Shown: positions 50,610 to 60,219, counted from the stretch's first letter. The stretch: DNA of 64,000 nt from a gamma proteobacterium symbiont of Ctena orbiculata (GCA_003058495.1 QBVC01000024.1:1-64000), one strand, 5' to 3'. Numbers and translations are program-made. The notes: a model not told the origin generated them from the sequence alone.

Positions 50610-51715
50610 GAGCGTCCCCCCAGATCGTTGCGTTCGCCGACGAACCAGGTGCGCAGGCCATCGCGCATGTCGAAGCTGTGGCGCACCGCCGTCAGATAGT
50701 AGATGCCGGCAAACAGATCGCCGAGATCGACCAGATCGACCCTGTCACCCACCGAGAGTCCCGGGGTCCCCGCGGTGACGCCCCTGGCGGTGATAAACCG
50801 CCGGGCACGGCGCTTGAGGCGGGTTTCGGCCAGTTTCAGTGCCTCCTCGGCAGTGGCGGGTGCCTCCAGGTGCAGCTCCTCGCTCAGTCCGGACTGGATT
50901 TCGTCGAGAATCTCCACGCCCAGGCGGCCATTGTTGTCGGCCTCCACCCGTGCCGCATCCACACCGGCGGATTCGTGGATCGCCGCCTTCTCGGCCACCG
51001 ACCAGCCATGCACCCGTACCTCACTGCGCTGGTGTGCGAGATCGGCACAGACCGTCACGTTGAGCAACTCGTTCTGGCGTGTCAGCAACACCGGCTCAGC
51101 GGGCTCGTCACGCCGCGGTCGAAACAGCAGTACCCCCTCCTCATCGGCGATCCGACCGTCGACCGCCCTTGCCCGCTCCCGCAACAGATCCAGTTCGCTC
51201 TGGTTGACCTGGAGAAGTTCCACGTGCTGCGGGCCCTCGGCTTCGCTGTCGGCACGCAACCCGGCGTCATCCGCAAGCCGTTGGGCGATATCCCGGTCGC
51301 TGGCATCTTCAAACAACCGGCTGCGCTGCGTCATGCGCAACCATTGCAAGCGGTCCTCGGCAGAGACGCGAATCTCCGGTGCACGGGACTCGGGATAGAT
51401 ACCTTCGATAGCCGTGATCTGACCACTGAACAGGGTTGCCTCGTTGTCACCTTCGCCGCCGAAAACACTCAGCGACCTGCCCAGTTCAAGGATCTCGTTG
51501 TCGAAGTAGAGATAGTTGGGCTCGTTACCCGCCCGGGACTGGCCCCAGTTCTTGAACACGGCCTCGAGGCAGGCCGGCGTCTCCTCATCGGCGCGCACCT
51601 CGAGACGGATCAGATCCTCGTTGAGACGAACCTCGTCGGCGCCGTCGATGGAGAACCGCGGCCGGCCGTGGAGGATGAGGCGTTGGGATTTCAGTCCGCC
51701 GCTCATCCCTGCCAC
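50606..51715 (-). CDS. gpD-type phage late control/spike hub protein
   Basis: gpD-like organisation: SGQITAIEGIYPESRAPEIRVSAEDRLQWLRMTQRSRLFEDASDRDIAQRLADDAGL. Confidence 0.82.
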   Translation of the reverse strand: MAGMSGGLKSQRLILHGRPRFSIDGADEVRLNEDLIRLEVRADEETPACLEAVFKNWGQSRAGNEPNYLYFDNEILELGRSLSVFGGEGDNEATLFSGQITAIEGIYPESRAPEIRVSAEDRLQWLRMTQRSRLFEDASDRDIAQRLADDAGLRADSEAEGPQHVELLQVNQSELDLLRERARAVDGRIADEEGVLLFRPRRDEPAEPVLLTRQNELLNVTVCADLAHQRSEVRVHGWSVAEKAAIHESAGVDAARVEADNNGRLGVEILDEIQSGLSEELHLEAPATAEEALKLAETRLKRRARRFITARGVTAGTPGLSVGDRVDLVDLGDLFAGIYYLTAVRHSFDMRDGLRTWFVGERNDLGGRS

Positions 51716-51897
51716 CCGCTGTCGACGCTGGCGCTGCGCAACGCCCGTTCGAACTCCTCGGCCAGCAGTATACGCACGACCTCCCGGAGCTCCTCGATCC
51801 GGACCTCGGCAGGCTTGTCATTGGCATCGCCGCGTTGCGGTGTGCCTGGGGGCGAATCGACCACGACTTCGCTATGCACTTCGTCAATATGAACCAT
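51703..51897 (-). CDS. Small DUF5908-like eCIS protein
   Basis: MVHIDEVHSEVVVDSPPG...EVRIEELREVVRILLAEEFERAL; conserved position between Pvc7-like and gpD genes. Confidence 0.55.
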   Translation of the reverse strand: MVHIDEVHSEVVVDSPPGTPQRGDANDKPAEVRIEELREVVRILLAEEFERALRSASVDSGWQG

Positions 51898-53200
51898 GGG
51901 GCTTCCTTTGCGGGACACAACAGGTTGGTACCAAACCGGCCTGCGGCGACCGCTCCTTGGACTCCGCGGGCAATATCTCCCAGGCGGGCCGGCCGGACCG
52001 GTCTCCACCACCGGCCCCTATCGCCTGCTGCCGTTCGGGGAACACTCCCCGGCTCTGTGTCGGCCCGAAACTCGCCGGGCGGGTAGGCGGTGAACCTCGA
52101 ATCGGCAAGGGTGTGGCCAGACCCAGATGGGCCGTATCGTCACCGCTGCCTGCTGAACTGCCCGGTTCGTTACCGTTCCGTAACCGGTCGCGGCTGCTGC
52201 TGGCGGATCTTGCACGGGACTGCTGCACCTGCACCGCCAGCTTGCTGGCGCGGCTGCCGGGCTCCGGCCCCTCGGTTGCCCAGGCGCTGGGGGGACGGGC
52301 GGCATCGGCGGGAACTGCGGGTGAGGTCACCGCCTGCACCGCCTTGCTGCCGAGGGCGGCACCGAGATCGACGTCGCTACCCACCCCGAGACTGCTTTCG
52401 ATGGCGGCTGCCCCGAACAGGTCGAGGGCGGCGCCCGCGGAGATATCGAAATCGACACCGGCACTGATGCCGATATCGAAGTCGGCGTTCAGACCGAGCT
52501 CCGCGCCCAGCTTCAGGTCGGCGTCGAAACCCACATCCAGGGCTAGCCCGACCTGCAGCTCCAGATCCAGCGACAGGTCGAGTTTGAATCCGGCGCCCGC
52601 CGACAGGTCAAACAGGGAATCGAGGCCATTGTTCGCCGCCAGGTCGCCGGCCTGATTGGCGTTCGGCGTGGTGGGGGCGCGCTGTACCTGATCGGCGTCC
52701 ACGTTGTAGCGAAAATCCTGCTCGGTAATCGACAACGAGAGTTTCGACCGCAGCGGCACGCCTTCCGGCGAAAAATAGTCCAGTGTCTCGCTGAACGACT
52801 TGATGAGGCCGTCGAAGATGACGTTACCCCAGTGAAAACGCACCCGCCGCGGCGCGGAGTTTTCTCCTTCTCCCTCCGCCTGCAGGAAACCGGCGATGGC
52901 CGCAGTCTTGACCCGCACATCGAGCTTTTCGGGACTCGCCGGTTCATCCGCGCTGCCACCCCGGGCGGGATTGGGACGGGTGGTGTCGAAAATGGCGTCA
53001 AACGAGAGGGTTGCCGTACTCTTGGCCACATGCTGGGACTGTTGACGCCCGGAACGGCCCCGATCGGCCTCCTCGCCGGCCTGCACCTTCAGGGTCAGGG
53101 TTTCGGGATTGAAATCCAGTGCAATGGTGTTGCTGTCGTCGAGCTCCTCGCCGGCGGCATCATAGGGAATCAGCAGTGCGGGCGTCAGCTGGCTGCTCAT
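51884..53200 (-). CDS. CIS tube/baseplate protein, Pvc7-like
   Basis: N-terminal LIPYDAAGEELDDSNTIALDFNPETLTLKVQ; position after tube gene. Confidence 0.7.
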   Translation of the reverse strand: MSSQLTPALLIPYDAAGEELDDSNTIALDFNPETLTLKVQAGEEADRGRSGRQQSQHVAKSTATLSFDAIFDTTRPNPARGGSADEPASPEKLDVRVKTAAIAGFLQAEGEGENSAPRRVRFHWGNVIFDGLIKSFSETLDYFSPEGVPLRSKLSLSITEQDFRYNVDADQVQRAPTTPNANQAGDLAANNGLDSLFDLSAGAGFKLDLSLDLELQVGLALDVGFDADLKLGAELGLNADFDIGISAGVDFDISAGAALDLFGAAAIESSLGVGSDVDLGAALGSKAVQAVTSPAVPADAARPPSAWATEGPEPGSRASKLAVQVQQSRARSASSSRDRLRNGNEPGSSAGSGDDTAHLGLATPLPIRGSPPTRPASFGPTQSRGVFPERQQAIGAGGGDRSGRPAWEILPAESKERSPQAGLVPTCCVPQRKPHGSY

Positions 53201-53676
53201 GACACCTCCCGCCACAGCGCCTCGTGGGAGATGTGCAGCTCCTCGATGGCCACGGCACTGGTTTCAGCGGCGTTCAGGTTCGCCGCGGTCACCTTGGTGA
53301 CGATGCCGTTGGCAAATCGCCATCTGGCCGGCGCGTTCTTGTTCCGATCGCTGGCCGCACCGTAGACCTCCAGGGTGCCGTTGATGTAGGGCAAGGGATA
53401 GGTGCCGTCGGTGCAGCGCTGCACCCACTCCCAGAATGCCCCATCGGCCGTCATGCCCCGCTTCAGCACCAGCTCGGGCTGGGAGCTCTTGGTAACCAGT
53501 TTGCGCACCCCCTGGTTGTAGCCCCCCTCGCGCAGGGCGGTCATTTCGATCTGGTATTCCAGCCCGGTGACTTCACTGAATGCCCCTTCCGTATCGCGAA
53601 TCAATCCTTCGTCGCCCCCCAGACCGGAGATGGTCAGGTGCACGGCGAAATTGTATGAAGTCAAGAATTCAGCCAC
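53197..53676 (-). CDS. Tail tube protein (second copy)
   Basis: NFAVHLTISGLGGDEGLIRDTEGAFSEVTGLEYQIEMTALREGGYNQGVRKLVTKSSQPELVLKRGM. Confidence 0.9.
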   Translation of the reverse strand: MAEFLTSYNFAVHLTISGLGGDEGLIRDTEGAFSEVTGLEYQIEMTALREGGYNQGVRKLVTKSSQPELVLKRGMTADGAFWEWVQRCTDGTYPLPYINGTLEVYGAASDRNKNAPARWRFANGIVTKVTAANLNAAETSAVAIEELHISHEALWREVS

Positions 53677-55900
53677 CGGCTTCCTCCAGGCTCACTGCAC
53701 CGTCGTTGTGCTGGATGAGGCGAAAGATGATGAATTCGGCCGGTACCGACGGGGCGACACCGAGCAACAGAATCACCTGACCCTGGTCCAGTGCCCGGGT
53801 GGTATTGAGCTCGGCGTCGCAGCGGATGAAGTAGGCCTGTTGCGGCGTCGCGCCGGTAAAGGCACCGCGATCGTAGAGTGGTCGCAGGCGGGCTTCCACG
53901 ACGTCGATCAGCCGATTCCACAAGGCGGGATTATTGGGCTCGAACGGGGCCCAGCGGGTATCCAGCGCCAGTTGACGCTGCAGATAGTCGATCAGGCGCC
54001 TGACCGATATATGGGTCCAGTCTCTATCGAGGGCGGTGGTTCGCGACCCAAGCAGCGACAGGCCACCCGGGGTCGGGCGGATTGGGTTGATACGCTCGGC
54101 ATGGAGAAACCCGGGATCCGGCAGCTGCGGATCATCGTCCAGCGCGCCAACCCCCTCGAGGATCAGATTCGCCGGCGAGGCATGCACACCCGACTGCGCC
54201 TCCCGTCGTGCCAGCAACCCGCACACGGCCCCTCCGGGAGGAACGACACGGGGATTGGCCTGGTCACCGGCGATCGATCGCATCCGCAGGTAGGGCGTGA
54301 AGAGCGCCGCCCGTTTCGATACCAGGGCGCGGCGCCAGTTGATGATCTCACCGGCCTGCAGTCCCGGGGGCAGATCGAGCAGGGCAAGCCGGTCCCCATG
54401 CTGTTCACAGTACGCCACCAGTTCCCGCTGCCACCCTTGCACCTCGTCAAAGTCCTCCGCATCCGACAAAGTCAGGTGTGGATAGCGCAGTGTCTGATCG
54501 GCGCTATCGATGGGAGTCGGGACGCAACTGCCGAATCGGGTTGTCACAGGAGGCGGGGATTCGGCCGCGGAAGGAAACTGGTCGAACTGCAGCGGATGCG
54601 CCAGATCAGGCAGTTGCAGCAGGGAGACAGGCTGGGTTTCGTTGCGATCGTCATACTCCGCGAGCGCGGCCAACGGCGCCGGCTGAGCACCATGGGGATA
54701 GCGTCCCGGTCCCTGGCGGTCGGCCGCATAGACACCCGATCCCAGGGCATCCCCCGGGGCGGTAAAGAAGTGTTCGCGCAGGGTCAGCTGCTCGCCATCC
54801 GAACCGGTGTCGATCAGGCCCGATTCATTCAGGCTGGGACCGCTGCGACGGCGGGTCTCCCCGGCCAGCATATCGACCGCGGGGAGAAATTCGGTGGTCC
54901 AGTCCGACCAGGGCAGACGTATCAGCTCCGACCCGGTACGGCGCACATCCACCGCCGCCAGCTGCTGGTCGGTCTGGGTGGGCTCGAACTGGGTGATATC
55001 CGGCAACAGGGGATTGAATGCTTCCTCGACCAGCAGGTTCTCGCTCGCAGCGCGCCGGCCTGTCACCTGACTGAGATAGCGTGGATGCAGGGGATGCAAT
55101 CCCAATTCACGCCACTGTTCCTGGATATCATCACCATCGGATCGGGTAAGGGAGATGGTCAGATCGAGGTTGACGACCATCGCCTCGAGGAGCTGTCCCC
55201 CGGCGCCGTCAGGGATATGAAATCTAGTTTCCAGTACCTGATCGAAAACCAGCAGCATGAACGCATCCGACCTCTCTCGCAGTTCGCTGACGAACAGATA
55301 GTCCTCCACCAGTACGCCGGCCTCGTTCGCGAGTACGCGCACCAGCGCACCAGGTAGCAGTTGCGGATGGGGAAGACTCAATGCGACACGGTCCTGGAGC
55401 GAGGTCTCAATCAGGGCAAGCTCAGCGGCATCCGGCAGCTGCAACAGCAGGGGATGGCTGCGGAACCCGGCCTCGACCTCGAGTCGATTGCCCCAGGAAC
55501 CCGGATTGCGCGCCGAGATCTCGATCGGCGCGCCATCCCGCCGAGTCACTCCCTCGAAGGTCCAGCGTGCGGTCGCGGCGCCTTCAGGCTCGGTTGGCTC
55601 GGCATAGCCGAGTGCCCGCACCACCACGCAGCGACGCCCGCCGTTGGCGAAAAACAGGTAGACGCTGTCGGCCAGCAGACGGCCCCCTCCCGGCTCACCA
55701 AACACCCTCAGATAGTCGTGCCAGCTGTCGACGGGAACAGGCGTGGAGACCGGTCCTCGCTCGCTCAGGCCGATAAAGGCGGCGACGTCCATGCGCACAT
55801 TGCGCAGCGTCCGCTGGCGGATGCTGTCCTCGTAAACGCCGGGGGGAGCACCGGGTCTCCAGGGGGCTCCTATCGCCAGTCCGCTGAGCGCCATAACCAC
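53669..55900 (-). CDS. Contractile tail sheath protein (743 aa)
   Basis: GVYEDSIRQRTLRNVRMDVAAFIGLSERGPV; WTHISVRRLIDYLQRQLALDTRWAPFEPNNPALWNRLIDVVEARL. Confidence 0.92.
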   Translation of the reverse strand: MVMALSGLAIGAPWRPGAPPGVYEDSIRQRTLRNVRMDVAAFIGLSERGPVSTPVPVDSWHDYLRVFGEPGGGRLLADSVYLFFANGGRRCVVVRALGYAEPTEPEGAATARWTFEGVTRRDGAPIEISARNPGSWGNRLEVEAGFRSHPLLLQLPDAAELALIETSLQDRVALSLPHPQLLPGALVRVLANEAGVLVEDYLFVSELRERSDAFMLLVFDQVLETRFHIPDGAGGQLLEAMVVNLDLTISLTRSDGDDIQEQWRELGLHPLHPRYLSQVTGRRAASENLLVEEAFNPLLPDITQFEPTQTDQQLAAVDVRRTGSELIRLPWSDWTTEFLPAVDMLAGETRRRSGPSLNESGLIDTGSDGEQLTLREHFFTAPGDALGSGVYAADRQGPGRYPHGAQPAPLAALAEYDDRNETQPVSLLQLPDLAHPLQFDQFPSAAESPPPVTTRFGSCVPTPIDSADQTLRYPHLTLSDAEDFDEVQGWQRELVAYCEQHGDRLALLDLPPGLQAGEIINWRRALVSKRAALFTPYLRMRSIAGDQANPRVVPPGGAVCGLLARREAQSGVHASPANLILEGVGALDDDPQLPDPGFLHAERINPIRPTPGGLSLLGSRTTALDRDWTHISVRRLIDYLQRQLALDTRWAPFEPNNPALWNRLIDVVEARLRPLYDRGAFTGATPQQAYFIRCDAELNTTRALDQGQVILLLGVAPSVPAEFIIFRLIQHNDGAVSLEEAGG

Positions 55901-55903
55901 CCT

Positions 55904-56359
55904 CTATTCAAAGCTGATGTCTTCACAGACCAGGCCCAACTCCTCCATCGCAACCTCGCTGCCATCCTTGGCCGCGAGGGTTGGACCGGTCCATTTGTTG
56001 GGTCGGGCGTTGGTCAGTTTCCAGGTGGCGACGGTTTCGCTGTTGTCCTCGGAGAGCAGTTCGATCACCACCGTGGCGCGGGCGCTCATGTCGCCCTGGC
56101 GCACCAGGTCGGTCCAGGCCCAGAGATCGAGGCTGCCGATCAGGCCGCGTTTGAGGGTGACGTCGCCGCCCTTGTAGGCCAACGGCACCTTGCGGTTGCG
56201 GTTGGTCGGATCGGTGCCGTCGCGGTATTCGGCGTAGGTGATTTCCGTACTCAATCCCGAGACCTCGGAAAAGGAGCCGAGCACCTCGTTGCCGGAATCG
56301 GGGGTGATCGTCACCTTGAAATTAAAGGGGCCGTAGGGATCTTCACGTAGTGTGGCCAT
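55904..56359 (-). CDS. Tail tube protein (first copy)
   Basis: DPYGPFNFKVTITPDSGNEVLGSFSEVSGLSTEITYAEYRDGTDPTNRNRKVPLAYKGGDVTLKRGL. Confidence 0.92.
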   Translation of the reverse strand: MATLREDPYGPFNFKVTITPDSGNEVLGSFSEVSGLSTEITYAEYRDGTDPTNRNRKVPLAYKGGDVTLKRGLIGSLDLWAWTDLVRQGDMSARATVVIELLSEDNSETVATWKLTNARPNKWTGPTLAAKDGSEVAMEELGLVCEDISFE

Positions 56360-56394
56360 ATCTGAATCTCCTCAATCAGGTTGCCGTCAAGCGA

Positions 56395-58269
56395 TCAGAG
56401 AATGGAGGCATCGGCGGTCCACTGGCCGATGCGGAAGATCACGAATTCCGCCGGCTTGGTCGGCGCGACGCCGATCAGGCAGACCAGGCGGCCGTTGTCC
56501 AGATCGCCCTGGCTCATGGTGGTGCGGTCGCAACGGACGAAATAGGCCTCCTCCGGCTTGGTTCCCATCAGCGCGCCGGTACGCCAGACGTCGTAGAGAA
56601 AGGACTCGATGGTGAGGCGGATCTTCAACCAGAGGGTCTCGTTGTTGGGCTCGAACACCGCCCACTGGGTGCCGTTGTCGATGGAGTGCTCCATGAAAAT
56701 GAACAGCCGCCGCACGTTGAGATAGGTCCACTCGGGATCCGAGCTGATGGTGCGCGCCCCCCAGACCCGGTAGCCGCGTCCCTCGAAAAACCGCAGGCAG
56801 TTGATGCCTTCGGGATTGAGGGTGTCCTGCTGGCCCTTGTTCACGTTGCGCGAGAAGCGCAGCACGTTGCGCACCACTTCGTTGGCCGGCGCCTTGTGCA
56901 CGCCACGCTCGATATCCGAACGCGCATAGACCCCGGCCATCGCCCCATCCGGCGGCATCAGCAGGGTGTCGCGCCCCTGGCCGATGGAGTTGAACGGATT
57001 ACGCACCACCAGCCAGGGGTAGTAGAGCGCTGCATACTTGGAGTCGTGCTGGCCGCGGACCTCGCGGATACCGGCGGTGTCGTGATTCTGATCCGCCGAC
57101 AGGATCGCGAAGCGATAGCGCAGATTCTCGCAGTGGGTGATCAGAAAGTTGCGCACCGACTGGCGGTCGTCGGCGCTGCCCAAGGCGGCTGCGCCGGGAG
57201 CGGCGACAATGGCCACATCCTCCACATCGCCGATCGCCACCAGGCCGGTGGCGGTGTGATCGACGCCGCCGCCGGCGAAGGCATCCGGCGGCGCCTGAAC
57301 GCCGTCGTCGCCATCGCGCATCAGCTGGCGGTGATTGGGATCGGACAGCAGCGCAAGCAGCAGTTCGCTGGCATAGCTGTAACGGGCAGGTTCTATGGCC
57401 GGAACGGTCGTCGTCTGCAGATAGATGCGCGCGGTGCGATCGACCGGCGGTTCGACGCCGTTGTCCGGATCCTGGTGACGCAGCACACGCCCGATAAACT
57501 GGTCCGACGCCGGATGGGTGGACAGCCCCTGGTAGGCATCTTCACGGCCGTCGACGACTGAAACCGCGCGTACGGAGAGGGTGACTTTCTGTACGCTCTC
57601 CAGTGCCGGAGCCTGGATATCCAGATCGATGTTCGCGCTGTTGGTGAGGGTCAGATCCCCCTGGTCATCGAAGTGGGCGTAGTAGACATCGTTGACGACG
57701 AGGGCGTCACCGGTGATCGGATTAGTGGCACTGGCAACCCCGATCTGGCGGCTCTTTGCCGGCCCGTTGTTGGTTTCCACCATATCACCGGGGCGCAACC
57801 CGTTAACCACCCGGCTGCCGGCGATACCGGTCAGCAGGTTACCGCTGCGAGTGCCGTCCACCAGGAGGCTGAGATTGCCCGCATGGCCGGGAAAACGCGC
57901 CCGGAACCGGGTCTGATTCGGCGCCAGGATAAGATCATCTCCCGTGGCCGTTGAGTCATCCACGGTGGCGCTGGCGGCGGGCTCGAAGATACGCGAAATG
58001 TAGACCCGTTTGCCGCCGTTTTCGAAAAAAAGATTCACCGCGTGCGCCAGATAGTTGACCGCAGGCACGCCGCTGAAATTGAGATCGTTCAGGGTGCCGT
58101 AGTAGCGCTCGAACTCATCGAAGGATGTGATGAGCTGCGGCTCGCCCTCGATTGGCCCAAAGCGGCACTGGCCGACAAATCCCGCGGTCGAGGTGGCCAC
58201 GCCCTCGATGGAGCGGGCACGGAAGCTGGTTTCTTCTACATATACCCCAGGTGACAAATATTCGGGCAT
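56395..58269 (-). CDS. Contractile tail sheath protein (624 aa)
   Basis: YLSPGVYVEETSFRARSIEGVATSTAGFVGQ; WTYLNVRRLFIFMEHSIDNGTQWAVFEPNNETLWLKIRLTIESFL. Confidence 0.95.
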   Translation of the reverse strand: MPEYLSPGVYVEETSFRARSIEGVATSTAGFVGQCRFGPIEGEPQLITSFDEFERYYGTLNDLNFSGVPAVNYLAHAVNLFFENGGKRVYISRIFEPAASATVDDSTATGDDLILAPNQTRFRARFPGHAGNLSLLVDGTRSGNLLTGIAGSRVVNGLRPGDMVETNNGPAKSRQIGVASATNPITGDALVVNDVYYAHFDDQGDLTLTNSANIDLDIQAPALESVQKVTLSVRAVSVVDGREDAYQGLSTHPASDQFIGRVLRHQDPDNGVEPPVDRTARIYLQTTTVPAIEPARYSYASELLLALLSDPNHRQLMRDGDDGVQAPPDAFAGGGVDHTATGLVAIGDVEDVAIVAAPGAAALGSADDRQSVRNFLITHCENLRYRFAILSADQNHDTAGIREVRGQHDSKYAALYYPWLVVRNPFNSIGQGRDTLLMPPDGAMAGVYARSDIERGVHKAPANEVVRNVLRFSRNVNKGQQDTLNPEGINCLRFFEGRGYRVWGARTISSDPEWTYLNVRRLFIFMEHSIDNGTQWAVFEPNNETLWLKIRLTIESFLYDVWRTGALMGTKPEEAYFVRCDRTTMSQGDLDNGRLVCLIGVAPTKPAEFVIFRIGQWTADASIL

Positions 58270-58360
58270 GGTCCTCTCCGTCTGGTTAATGGCTAATACC
58301 TGAATGCGCGGCCGATTGGCGATAGATCGAAATTGTCACTGTGCCGATTCATATTCAGGT

Positions 58361-59239
58361 TCAGGTCAGTGTGATATCCCAGCGAATCCGTCGACCAACC
58401 TGGATCGAGGGCTGAGGCGTCAGGCCAGCGGCCGGTAAGCGCTGCTCATCCGTCGCCGGGTTGTACAAACTAAATGATTCCAATTGGTAAGGGCCGGCAG
58501 GATCATCCGGATCGAGGCTGTCGAAATCCACCGGGAAGGCGTCGATGGGGTTTTCCAACCCGAGTGGATTCTGTTTCAGCGCATGAACCCTCAACTCGCG
58601 GTCGAAGGTTGTGGTCAGCTCACCGCTGGTGTCGGTCACGCCGTCGGCATCCGTGTCTACCGGCTCCACGAAACTGGCGCGTTCACCGGAGAGACGCAGC
58701 AGATAACTGCCGCTGCTGTCCGAATAACTGACGACGCTGGTGTCGACGTCGTCATAACGCGTCGCCAACTGCAATCGACAGAAGGCGATGGGGCGGCCAC
58801 TGTTGTCGCTGACCTGTCCCCAAATGGCGCTTTCCCCTGGCAACAATGGATAGTTCACCGAGGGTCGCATGGCGGCGTCGGTAAACAGGGGAGCGGCGGA
58901 ACCCGGCGCCGGCACACCCCCCTTCTCGAGGATTGCCCGTACCCCGCTGCGATCGGGCACCTCCACCTCGATTGCCCGCGACAGGTAGCGCTGTTCCGGG
59001 TCGTTGATGACCACCCGATGGTTGCCGGGCTGCAGCTGAAGAAAGCCGTAAAGCCCCGTGCTCTGGTGAAAGACCGGTCGCTCTTCGCATCGTGTTGAGC
59101 GGACATGGAGGTTGGGCAGGGTCTTCAATGGCGCCACCGGTGTTTCGTTGACATAGCGAAGACAGCGTACCGCCAGGACACCGGCGATTGCGATCCGGTC
59201 CGGCGCATGTCGATTTGCGAAGGCGATGATATCGGTCAT
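58361..59239 (-). CDS. eCIS-locus protein with carboxypeptidase regulatory-like (Ig) domain
   Basis: AIWGQVSDNSGRPIAFCRLQLATRYDDVDTSVVSYSDSSGSYLLRL. Confidence 0.6.
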   Translation of the reverse strand: MTDIIAFANRHAPDRIAIAGVLAVRCLRYVNETPVAPLKTLPNLHVRSTRCEERPVFHQSTGLYGFLQLQPGNHRVVINDPEQRYLSRAIEVEVPDRSGVRAILEKGGVPAPGSAAPLFTDAAMRPSVNYPLLPGESAIWGQVSDNSGRPIAFCRLQLATRYDDVDTSVVSYSDSSGSYLLRLSGERASFVEPVDTDADGVTDTSGELTTTFDRELRVHALKQNPLGLENPIDAFPVDFDSLDPDDPAGPYQLESFSLYNPATDEQRLPAAGLTPQPSIQVGRRIRWDITLT

Positions 59240-59802
59240 GGCAACGCCGGGGTCCAAAGGTTGGTTCGAGTATCCACCAGCGGTGCTTCGTCCCGGGAAA
59301 GCGGACGTAAAAGCACGGTTCGGACCAGATAGGGAACCGAAAGGTGGTAGGCGGGTTCCAACGAGTCCCACAGCCTCAGCATGTCTTCATTGCTGATCGA
59401 TTCCAGGGAGACCTTGATTTCGGTGCCCTCCTCCCATGTGTAGTTCGGGTCGAGCAGTTCACCCGAAAGCAGGGCGTAGCGATCGAATATTTCCATGCAA
59501 TCCGCAAGGGCCTCCTGCTCCCGCTCCGCGGTCGTTCCCCATACGGTCAGCAAATAGCGCAACTCCAACGCCAGTGATGTTCTTTTCGGTGACTGCGGTG
59601 TATCCCGCGGCAGGTCGAAGTGGCGTTTGGTCCGATCCACATCGACCCGGTAGAGAAACAGGGTGATGTAATCGGTGATGTCGCCGCTGAAATCCGCGGT
59701 AGTGAAGATGCTGAAGGTGAAGCCGCCCAGGTCGCCATGGGTCTCGAAGTACTGGCGCTGCAGGAGGTTGACCAGAGAGGCGCTGGAACCGGCGATGCTC
59801 AT
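59236..59802 (-). CDS. DUF4255 / Pvc16 N-terminal domain (cap-like) protein
   Basis: YITLFLYRVDVDRTKRHFDLPRDTPQSPKRTSLALELRYLLTVWGTTAEREQEALADCMEIFDRYALLSGELL. Confidence 0.85.
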   Translation of the reverse strand: MSIAGSSASLVNLLQRQYFETHGDLGGFTFSIFTTADFSGDITDYITLFLYRVDVDRTKRHFDLPRDTPQSPKRTSLALELRYLLTVWGTTAEREQEALADCMEIFDRYALLSGELLDPNYTWEEGTEIKVSLESISNEDMLRLWDSLEPAYHLSVPYLVRTVLLRPLSRDEAPLVDTRTNLWTPALP

Positions 59803-59856
59803 AGCGTCAGATCCCGTCGCCGACGATCGGTACAATCACCGCTATCCCATGCCAAT

Positions 59857-60108
59857 TCAACGCCTGCTGCGTTTGCAGTTTTCATATATCCGATTACTCC
59901 CGGGGACCAAGTAAGTCCTTATCTCTTTCTGTTCTTCCAGCAGTTTCAATGCCTTCAATACGTCCTGGCGGCAAATCCTCCCCGCCAGATCCTGCAGCCA
60001 CCAGCGGGTGACGCCTTCGATGGTATCCGCAGCTTCCGGATTCCTACGCAGATATTGCTGAATCTGCTGCGCCAGCTCCGCGGGCGTGTATGTAGGATTT
60101 CCCGGCAT
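59857..60108 (-). CDS. Small winged-helix-like protein, first gene of the eCIS operon
   Basis: MPGNPTYTPAELAQQIQQYLRRNPEAADTIEGVTRWWLQDLAGRICRQDVLKALKLLEEQKEIRTYL. Confidence 0.6.
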   Translation of the reverse strand: MPGNPTYTPAELAQQIQQYLRRNPEAADTIEGVTRWWLQDLAGRICRQDVLKALKLLEEQKEIRTYLVPGSNRIYENCKRSRR

Positions 60109-60145
60109 TGGACCGGCCTTTCGTAGCCTCAATGATTTAAATCAG

Positions 60146-60161
60146 CAACTCTGATGCCAAC
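60146..60161 (-). promoter_or_regulatory. sigma54 (-24/-12) promoter of the eCIS operon
   Basis: Minus strand TGGCATCAGAGTTGCT: GG-N10-GC spacing, close to TGGCACG-N4-TTGCW; predicted TSS near 60136, upstream of ATG at 60108. Confidence 0.8.
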
Positions 60162-60219
60162 CCAAACAACAATTTATCTTTATGTTTTTTCAGATATTTT
60201 TTTCATCGCCCCCCCTTGC

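Noticed and set aside
24766-60132. Interpretation of the contractile cluster as a prophage or T6SS
   Set aside because: No capsid, portal, terminase, lysis or integrase genes and no TssJLM/TssBC/ClpV-type genes; DUF4255, DUF4157, paired sheath/tube genes and AAA+ ATPase fit eCIS instead.
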